Shown here: piece after piece, positions 56,375 to 64,000 of the stretch
How positions within the stretch are numbered: the first letter of the stretch is position 1
Layout: every line of letters starts with the position of its first letter
DNA from: Branchinecta lynchi
Lineage: Eukaryota > Arthropoda > Branchiopoda > Anostraca > Branchinectidae
Direction of reading: 5' to 3'
Assembly (NCBI GenBank): GCA_023053575.1
Contig: JAKZAP010000014.1
Span: 17,076,938 to 17,140,937, forward strand
Length of the DNA stretch: 64,000 bases
Notes under the pieces: model-generated
Databases searched by the model: none
What the model was told of the DNA's origin: nothing
The model's input: the letters and a program-made list of their open reading frames with translations, nothing else
Translations under genes and position numbers: made by a program

Positions 56375-56410
56375 TTTAAATTAAATTAAATTTTATTTGT
56401 AACCCGTCTA
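56375..56410 (-). repeat. LINE 3' tail, minus strand
   Basis: 'aaattaaattaaattttatt' then 'tgtaacccg' is, inverted, a 'cgggttacaaataaaattt' 3' end with a simple tail. Confidence 0.4.
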
Positions 56411-56424
56411 GGTAAAGACGAGTA

Positions 56425-56930
56425 ACAATGTTACTCTCTACTACTCATGTGACTAACCAATCTCACAAGCGCGAAAAGACCTTTCGCGTCTTGTATAACA
56501 ACTCTTTCCGGTGGTTACATGGGTTTAGATGGAACTGTAGTGCTTCGGGTATGTTTGTTGGTGAAGGAGTCCCTTCTCTCCCTGAAATCCGTCGTTCCTC
56601 CATTCTTTCTCTTCAGTCTCGAATTCTGGCGTCGAGCAATCCTCTGCTGGTGATTATGTGTGGTCCGCAAATGCGCCTTGTCTCTGCCTCTGTGGCAAGC
56701 ATGGGGGAAAGAAATTTACTGTGGGTTTGACACATCCTGATTTGAGTGGGTTGACCCATCCTGATTGAGTATTTTGTTTGTTGGAGGCTTCGTGCCTTCA
56801 GCATATTTGTTTTTTAGTTTTCTTAGTGTATATAAATGAGTTGTTATGTAGCTGTATATAAATGAGTTGTTATGTAGCCCCAGTTGGCAATATTTTGAAA
56901 TAAATAAATAAAATAAAAAATGAAAAGAGA
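56425..56930 (+). pseudogene. LINE reverse transcriptase C-terminal remnant, (AAATA)n tail
   Basis: The frame 56428-56730 includes REKTFRVLYNNSFRWLHGF, CSASGMFVGEGVPSLPEIRR and LLVIMCGPQMRL. The 'vaYN..fR.l....r.CSAS.mF' wording is characteristic of LINE carboxy-terminal regions. The 3' UTR ends 'tgaaataaataaataaaat'. It is the + strand homologue of 29413-29697. The amino part is missing. Confidence 0.8.
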
Positions 56931-57125
56931 GAGAAACAAACAACAACCAAAATAATTGAAATTCAGTAAACCGGAACATCATGGAGCTCCATGGGTGGTT
57001 ACAGTTTTCCTTCATCCTGTCGATGGATCTCAAGACAGCCAAAAAGAATTTTGAAAAAAAAAAAGAATTTTTAAAAGAATTGAGGCTGATCCATTATACA
57101 CCAAGTGCAGAATTATTTTTTTTAG

Positions 57126-57251
57126 AGATCCTCTCCTTCTGAAACGCGCCGCAATGGTGACGTGCGGGATGGTGACGACCATGATGCAGTGCACCCTCGA
57201 ATTTCCCCACAACCCCCTCGTGCGTCTCCAGTGCCATCTACCTCCTCGGCA
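57126..57251 (+). CDS. Shc: Probable SHC CH1-region exon (visible exon 5)
   Basis: 42 codons in phase 0 at both ends, matching the phase-0 exit of exon 4. The acceptor is 'gcagaattattttttttag' and the donor 'gcagtaagt'. It reads RSSPSETRRNGDVRDGDDHD then ISPQPPRASPVPSTSSA, a polar, Pro/Ser-rich sequence of the kind found in the CH1 linker between the PTB and SH2 domains. A stop immediately upstream in frame argues against a longer ORF and for splicing. The stretch is more GC-rich than its surroundings. CH1 sequence is poorly conserved, so homology cannot settle this. If the donor were not used the frame would end 23 codons later. Confidence 0.6.
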
Positions 57252-57401
57252 GTAAGTCAGCATGGTACGGCGGGAGGGCATCCGACCCTGAGGACTCGTA
57301 AAGGTAAAGCGGCTGTTTAGACTTGGAATAATTGTATAATAACTGCGTACTAAGTCTTTTTTGTATGCACTGGTGACTGCTCGCTAGTGCTATAAACCGT
57401 T

Positions 57402-57880
57402 TCCGTTTTCGATATAGACCGGATATTGGGTGAACTAGTTGCCCGGGTAGAAAAAGCTTTTCAGCGTCTAGCATGCCTTCTTACCCCTAAATCGAACATC
57501 TAATCAACTTCAAATAAAACTTTTACTTTTAACAAACTTTCCGGTTTTGGACGGATTCCGGGCGAACTACTTGTCCGACGAGAAAATAGTTTTCATATTC
57601 GTGTTGAGAATGTTTTCTTACCCCTTAATCGACTATCTCATTAAGTGTTTAAAAATAGTTTGTTTGTCTCTTAATTTGAACCCACTCCCCTACCCCTAAA
57701 TATAGGGCTACATAGTCCATCTACGAACTCTAACTTTCCATTGCCCCAAAGGATCCTTCCACCAAGTTTCATCAAAATATATCGTTCCCATCGAGAGTTA
57801 TCATGCTCACAGACAGACAGACGGACAACTTTTGCCATGTCATAGGTATCCCATCACTTACGTTTTGGGATCCCAAAAAG
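57402..57880 (-). repeat. R-family element, microsatellite end
   Basis: In window order: core unit remains ('ctaaatcgaacatctaatca'), the 'agggctacatagtccatcta' region, 'cacagacagacagacggaca', then 'cttacgttttgggatcccaa'. Confidence 0.75.
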
Positions 57881-57959
57881 TACCAAAATCACCCCTCATT
57901 ACTAAGCTATGCGTGGTTTTATATGGAGACAAACACCCTCTTAAAATATTGCAGCTGTT

Positions 57960-58200
57960 GCGTTTCCAGCTGTTTTGCCTGTTCATGACCCCATAATTCA
58001 GCACCATAATTCATGGTCGAATCAAGTTGTTTTGAGTTATGGTCCGGACGGATGTTGGTACATGCTCAGTTCATCTTGAGTTCTAGTCCGGGTGGATGTT
58101 GATATATGCTAAAGTCATTCTGAGTTTGGAATGAACGGATGCCAGTATACGCTAACGTCATCGCAAGTTCTAGAAGGGGCGGATGAATGTCACTTTCTTA
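57960..58200 (+). repeat. Tandem repeat, about 60-bp unit
   Basis: Four diverged units with 'gagttctagtccgggtggat', 'gttgatatatgctaaagtc' and 'atct'. Non-coding. Confidence 0.6.
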
Positions 58201-58274
58201 GGCCGTTGCCTACCAAGGTTGTACACCGAGTTATATGAGAGCAGATGATGCATATCAGTGCATAGACATAGTTA

Positions 58275-59409
58275 TTTTTGGGATCCCAAAACGTAAGTGG
58301 AGGGATACTTATGACATCGCAAAAGTTGTCCGTCTGTCCATCTGTAAGCACGATAACTCTCGAAGGGAATGAGATATTTTGATGAAACTTGGTGTGAGGA
58401 TTCGTTGGGTCGTCGGACCAGTCAAGTTCGTAGATGGGCTTTTGTAGCCCTACATATAGGGGTGGGGGTTCAAATTAAGGGGCAAACGAAATATGTTGAA
58501 ACGGCTAATTTGATAGTCGATTATGGGGTAAGAAGACATGCTGAACACGATGGTGAAAACCATTTTGTCATCGGACAAGTAGTTCGCCCGGAATCCGGCC
58601 AAAACCCGAAAGTTTGTTAAAAGTAAAAGTTTTATTTGAAGTTGATTAAATGTTCGATTTAGGGGTAGGAAGACATGCTGAGGACGATGGTGAAAACCAT
58701 TTTGTCATCGGACAAGTAGTTCGCCCGGAATCCGGCCCAAACCGAAAAGTTTGTTAAAATTAAAAGTTTTATTTGGAGTTGATTAGATGTCCGATTTAGG
58801 GCAAGAAGACATGCTGAACACTTCCGTGAAAAAATTTGCTACCTGGACATTTAGTTCCCCCCGAATCCGGCCAAAACCGGAAAATTGTTAGAAGCTTAAT
58901 TTGTATGTCTAGTTGATTAGACAACCGATTTTAGGGTAAGAAGAGATGCTGAATCCGTGTTTGAAAATCATATTTTATCCTGAAATTTAGTTCGACCGGA
59001 ATCCGGCTGGAGCCGGAAAATTTGTTATAAGTTAAATTTTTATTTGAAGTTGATTAGATTTTCATTATTGGGGGGGGGGGGGAAGAAGATACCCTGAGTT
59101 CGTTTTTGAGCTTTCTTTTTTCGCCGGACAAGTAGTTCTGGAGTTCGGCCGAAACCAGGAAATTGGCAGAAGTGGCAGGAAGTTTTCGTCAAAACAGATA
59201 TGATATATAGGGGTAAACACACATGCTGAATCCATATCTGAACTCGGTTTTCTAAGATGACTAGCTATTTGGCCTTAATCTGTTTCTGAATTTTAATTGT
59301 AAAAATGTTCAAGGAGTCTGGCGATGACTGGATCTGACTAAGACAAGACCCAGTTGTCTGGATCAGATATTGAATTTTTGGGATCCCATCGAAACCTTTG
59401 GTCTTGTTT
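58275..59409 (+). repeat. R-family element, complete copy
   Basis: Ends 'tttttgggatcccaaaacg' and 'gggatcccatcgaaaccttt' plus 'ggtcttgttt'. Very close to the copy at 46973-48098 along its whole length, including five core units, so both are relatively young. A 12-nt G run is present at 59070. Confidence 0.88.
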
Positions 59410-59740
59410 GAAGAGAAAAGATGAAGACTAGCCATCCGGGTTTGCTTGCCGTCTATGTGGTAATAGAGTTGATGATTTGGTTCATGTTCTGTCCCGGTGT
59501 CCAGATCTTTCTGGGTTAAGAAGGGAATTATTGGGAGGTGAGGTTATGCTACTTTCTGACATCTTAAAGAGCACGACGCCAAGCCTTTAAAGTTTGCAGA
59601 TTTGTTGATGGTGTGGTGAAATTTCGAGAGAGCAATGGCGCAGTTTCTTTCATGTAAAGTTATTTTGTTTTGTTGATTTATATGTATTTTCTTGTATATG
59701 GCCTTTGGCTTTAATAAAACTATAATTATTATTCCCAGGA
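59410..59740 (+). pseudogene. LINE C-terminal knuckle remnant
   Basis: The frame reads SGFACRLCGNRVDDLVHVLS then RCPDLSGLRRELLGG and stops at 59590. C..C....H...C is the LINE carboxy-terminal zinc-binding pattern. The 3' UTR ends 'taataaaactataattatta'. It abuts the right end of the R copy directly. Confidence 0.75.
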
Positions 59741-60292
59741 TACTCGCATCCGCTCGTTTCTTCACTCGTGTGTAATTAAGTCATAGAAATGTCTGAGGAT
59801 CTTGTTCACTTCGCTAAAGAGACCGGTCAAACACTAACCTAAGCTTGAGAAGGACTCGGGTACGATCTTGAGGAGTAGACACTGATTCTTTCCCATTGCT
59901 ACGAGCGTGTTCTTAGCGCTTAAAAGGATACCTGTTCCCGTTTCCAGAAATGCTATATGTATTCTTGGGACTTCGGTGTCGTATGTATACTTAATCCCGG
60001 AAATGGAAGTGTGGCGTGATGTGTTCAGGATTCCGGTGTTCCGTCTACCTGGCAACAGCGCGGAGCGTGGTAACCTTTTATTCGTCTGCCGTTCGAACTT
60101 TTGTCTGTCAGGAATCTTGCAAGTATGATTAATAGTGCAATTTGAAAATGAGATCAAATGAGTGTGCGATGTGACACTTTTTAATTTGCTTGACTGACCA
60201 CTTTTAACTTCATAATCAGTATGTCCCGAATAATGTTAAATAGTTAACATTAATTTGTATTCCCCCCCTTAAAGTTTAACTGAAAAGCCAAC
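59741..60292. other. Unassigned stretch
   Basis: No gene. 59907-60128 is open on + and 59834-60157 on -, with no recognisable content in either. Confidence 0.35.
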
Positions 60293-60776
60293 TTATTTTT
60301 GGGATAAGTGGATAAGTGGTTGTCCGTCTGTCCGTCCGTCTGTAAGCACGATAACTCTCGAACGGAATGAGATATTTTGATGAAACTTGGTGGGAGGATT
60401 CTTTGGGTCAAGAGTAAGCTCGAGTGCGTAGATGGGATTTGTAGCCCTACATTTAGTGGTGGGGGGGGGGGTTAAATTAAGGGGCGAACAAAATATTTTT
60501 AAACAGCTAATGTGATAGTCGATTATGGGGTATGAAGACATGCTGAACACGATGGTGCAAACCATTTTCTCGCCGGACAAGTAGTTCGCCCGGTGTCCGA
60601 CCAAGTCCGGAAAATTTGTTAAAAACAAAAGTCTTATTTGTAGTTGATTAGATTCCGATTTAGGGGTATGAGGATATGCTTAATCCGTATATGACAATCG
60701 TTTTTTTTACCCGGACACGTAGTTCGCCCGGAATCCGGCTGAAACTGGAAAATTAGTCATGAGTTAAAGCTTTATT
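60293..60776 (+). repeat. R-family element, both ends incomplete
   Basis: The left end is shortened ('tttttgggataagtggataa'), then the microsatellite and about three core units. It stops at 'agttaaagctttat', where the W family begins. Confidence 0.75.
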
Positions 60777-63700
60777 GTGTTGCGAGAGCAACACTTTGGT
60801 TTTGTCCTCGTTTTTTTTTTTTTTTTTTTTTTTTTTTCCTATGACTCCGATTTCATTTTATTCCTGGTAACTGGGAAGGGTCTAACCTGTGCGGTTTTTA
60901 CGGAAAGTGTGGACCTTAGGCCGGATTGATGAATATGACATTACATTTTGGAAAGCTCCGTAGAACTCTTGCCTGGGGCCAATAAGGATGGTTTTTGCTT
61001 GTCATCGAGCCAGAGCCTACGGTTTGCGAAGTGAAGTGGAGTTGTATAGCCTATGTCGGAGAGGACCATCTCAAGTTGTGTAGCGAACCTTTCGTTTCAT
61101 CAAACCATGTTTCTGCTTTCGAGTGGAAAGCTCCGTTCTAGCACGCTAGCAGGCAGGCACCAGTTTCAAATTGAAGATGGACTAAAATCTATAAGTGTTA
61201 AATATATGCGGCAGTTACCCGGCCCCACAGCCAACATAACTTCTTTGAGTGATAAATAGAAAAATCTACAGAGACAAAAAAGTGGCTTTTTCCCACGGGT
61301 CCGAAAGTGCTGCCATCTATTGTTTCTGTCCATGTCTGCGACGATTCCAGCTGAGTTTATAATTTATTTTTTTTTGCACTTGGGTTTGCGGTAGAGTAAC
61401 GGTATCAGATGTGCCCCTTAAACTTTAAAAGTTATCTCATTGCTAAGGAAACTAGAGCTTATCCTTTGCTCCTTTCTAAGCCGTGACGTTAGAAAGTTGG
61501 CCTACGGCAAAAGAGTCAACTTTTGAACTAAGACAGGTAGAATTTTTTTTTCGACGGCAATCGATAGCCACTGATGAGCTGATCAAAGTATATGTCATCC
61601 ATTTTTTGGTACAAAAATTCCTTCATGAGATAAACCAGTTTGAAAATTTCAAAGGGGTTGACAACTTCAGTAGTAAGGTACATTGAAACCAAAAATAGGC
61701 GATAGCAGTTATGAGCCATGTAGGGGACTTTTAAGCAACAGTCGACTGTTAGCTCATAATCATCTTCGGTAATGAGGGCCTTGCAGCTTTTGCTAGTTGG
61801 TGTACCTGTTATTTGTTTCCGGTGTATTCGATGGTAAGAACAATTTAGTTCCATTTGTGTACGCGATTTCAGCTGAGTTTATCATTCGTTTTTTTGCACT
61901 TGGGTTTGCGGTAGAGAAATGGTATCAGATGTACCTCTTAAACTTTAGAAGTTCTCTCATTGCTAAAGAAACTAGAGCTTATCCTTTGCTCCTTTCTAAG
62001 TGGTGACGTTAGAAAGTTGGCCTACGGCAAGAAAGTCAACTTTTGAACTAAGACAGGTAGAATTTTTTTTTTCGGCGGCAATCGATAGCCGCTGATGAGC
62101 TGATCAAAGTATATGTCATCCATTTTTTGGTACACAAATTCCTTCATGAGATACACCAGTTTGAAAGTTTCAAGGGGTTGACAACTTCAGTAGTAAGGTA
62201 CACACTGAAACCAAAAATAGGTGATACCAGTTGTGAGACATGTAGGGGACTTGTACGCGGCAGTCGAGTGTTAGCTCATAATCATCTTCGGCAATGAGGG
62301 GTTTGCAGCTTTCGCTAGTTGACGTACCTGTCATTTGATGTTAAGAACAATTAGGTTCCCAATTGTAAGACATGCAAGGGACTTGTCAGTAATAATAGGC
62401 TGTTATGTTACAAAAATCTTCAGCGATGAGGGGTTTGCAACTTTTGCTAGCCGGTGTACCCATTATTTTTATCCGGTGAACTTGATGTCTATCACGGGAA
62501 AGGGACTTGTCAGTAGAATCGGTGCACGAGGGGCTAGAAATTTGTGCAAATTGTTGCACATTGTATTCAATTTATATAAAACTGACGGTAAGAAAGTTTG
62601 TATCGATGGTCTCTCGCTGTATCCTAGGATTTACTGTTTTCGCAACGGGTACAAACGATAATGTAAAACAAGGTAGTTTCGTAATAATTAATAGTGTCAT
62701 CTATGGTATTTTAATCCTGAAAAGTTACGGATAGCTTTATAATACCAACTAGATTATATAGGATATTGTCCCAAGTTTTCATCCGTCACGATGTCTACGA
62801 TTGAAAAGGATAAAGTTCAACTGACTGCAAAGTCAATTTAGTCCCTTTTTCCGATATTCTTTTGTTGTGGTTAGGGCAATCGATGCCCTTGATGAGCTGA
62901 TCAAAGTATATGTCATCCATTTTTTTGAACAAAAATCCTTCATGAGATAAACCAGTTTGAAAGTTTCAAGGGGTTGACAACTTCAGGAGTAAGGTACACA
63001 CTGAAACCAAAAATAGGCGATACCAGTTGTGAGACATGTAAGGGACTTGTAAGCAACAGTCGACTGTAAGCAACAGTCGACTGTTAGCTCATAATCATCT
63101 TCGGCAATGAGGAGTTAAGGTAGTTTCGTAATAATTAATAGTGTCATCTACGGTATTTTAATCCTGAAAAGTTACGGATAGCTTTATAATACCAACTAGA
63201 TTATATAGGATATTGTTCCAAGTTTTCATCCGTCACGATGTCTACGATTGAAAAGGATAAAGTTCAACTGACTGCAAAGTCAATTTAGTCCCTTTTTCCG
63301 ATATTCTTTTGTTGTGGTTAGGGCAATCGATGCCCTTGATGAGCTGATCAAAGTATATGTCATCCATTTTTTTGAACAAAAATCCTTCATGAGATAAACC
63401 AGTTTGAAAGTTTCAAGGGGTTGACAACTTCAGGAGTAAGGTACACACTGAAACCAAAAATAGGCAATACCAGTTGTGAGACATGTAAGAGACTTGTAAG
63501 CAACAGTCGACTGTAAGCAACAGTCGACTGTTAGCTCATAATCCTCTTCGGCAATGAGGAGTTTGCAGCTTTTGCTAGTTGGTATACCTGTTGTTTGTAT
63601 CAGGTGTATTAGATGGCAAGAACAATTTTGTTCCCAAAAAGCCAAAAGGCTTTTATGCTATAATCATCTTCAGCGAGGAGGGGTTTGCAACTTTTAATAG

Positions 63701-64000
63701 CTGGTGTATCCATTATTTGCTCCGATGAATTTGATGTCAATCACGGGAGAGGGACTTGTAAGTAAGAATCGGTTCACGAGGGGCTAGAAATTTTTGAAAA
63801 TTGGTGCACATTGTATTCGATATCTGTAAATATGACGGTAAGAAAATTTGTATCGATGGTCTATCGCTATAACCGAGGATTAACTGTTTACACAACGGGT
63901 ACAAACGATACGGTAATCTGAAACAATAAGGTAGTTTTGTAATAATTAATAGTGTCATCTATGGTATTTTAATCCTGAAACGTTACGGATAGCTTTATAA
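60777..64000 (+). repeat. W-family repeat block
   Basis: Begins with the palindrome 'gtgttgcgagagcaacac', followed by 'tttggttttg' and a 32-nt T run. From about 61380 it consists of units with 'ctgatgagctgatcaaagta', 'atgagataaaccagtttgaa', 'aactaagacaggtagaattt' and 'gttacggatagctttata'. Unit landmarks stand near 61572, 62092, 62893 and 63340. The short ORFs here (for example 61528-61854 minus, 62335-62661 plus) follow repeat units rather than a gene. The block continues past the window. Confidence 0.75.
62669..63562 (+). repeat. Recent 447-bp tandem duplication inside W
   Basis: 'aaggtagtttcgtaataatt' starts at 62669 and again 447 bp later; the two units run to about 63115 and 63562 with only around five differences seen by eye. 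Each contains a small inner duplication of 'taagcaacagtcgactg'. A third, partial start is at 63930. Confidence 0.92.

Noticed and set aside
61053..62734. Several 60-108-codon frames in the W block
   Set aside because: They follow the repeat units, differ between units by frameshifts and have no recognisable content.
57252..64000. SH2 domain exons of Shc
   Set aside because: No coding resembling W-H-G-x-x-x-R or a FLVRES-type strand was seen; only repeats are present.

Overview
The window looks like a stretch of animal genome, most likely from a protostome invertebrate. Arthropod is my best guess, but the species cannot be named. The grounds are spliced exons with consensus GT/AG sites, a Shc-type signalling adaptor gene, introns of up to 20 kb, dispersed non-LTR retrotransposon pieces with several kinds of 3' tail, and many short inverted-repeat DNA elements with 3-, 4-, 8- or about 10-bp target duplications. 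There are no operons, Shine-Dalgarno sites or dense ORFs.

One host gene crosses the window on the + strand: Shc, a phosphotyrosine adaptor. Four exons are clear (12418-12488, 13553-13613, 33676-33846, 38662-38952). Their phases fit, and joined they encode the PTB domain from its YIGC strand onward, followed by a Tyr-Tyr-Asn Grb2-docking motif. A fifth exon (57126-57251) is likely and would encode a proline/serine-rich CH1-type linker. The amino terminus lies upstream of the window and the SH2 domain downstream. Everything else is upstream flank (or intron) and intron.

Layout. 1-12400: repeats upstream of the first visible exon (R, W and V families, a tRNA-like SINE, AACAACTG-rich repeats, the first G-rich hAT element). 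12400-13620: exons 1 and 2. 13614-33675: a 20-kb intron with LINE remnants, a foldback element carrying a 129-bp hairpin array, a Harbinger-like foldback, a TTAA-flanked element, hAT elements and R copies. 33676-38952: exons 3 and 4. 38953-64000: a LINE with a long intact reverse transcriptase frame nested in an R copy, more R, hAT and foldback copies, the probable fifth exon, and a recent 447-bp tandem duplication in the W repeat.

Most of the unusual content is mobile DNA. R, the dominant family (12 sizeable copies), has a GTCC/GTCT microsatellite, a core of 130-137-bp tandem units, a GGGATCCC palindrome near both ends and no clear target duplication. That architecture recalls Helentron-associated elements. 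Two hAT-type MITE families, one piggyBac-like TTAA family, one Harbinger-like foldback and one MULE-like foldback can be told apart by their target duplications alone.
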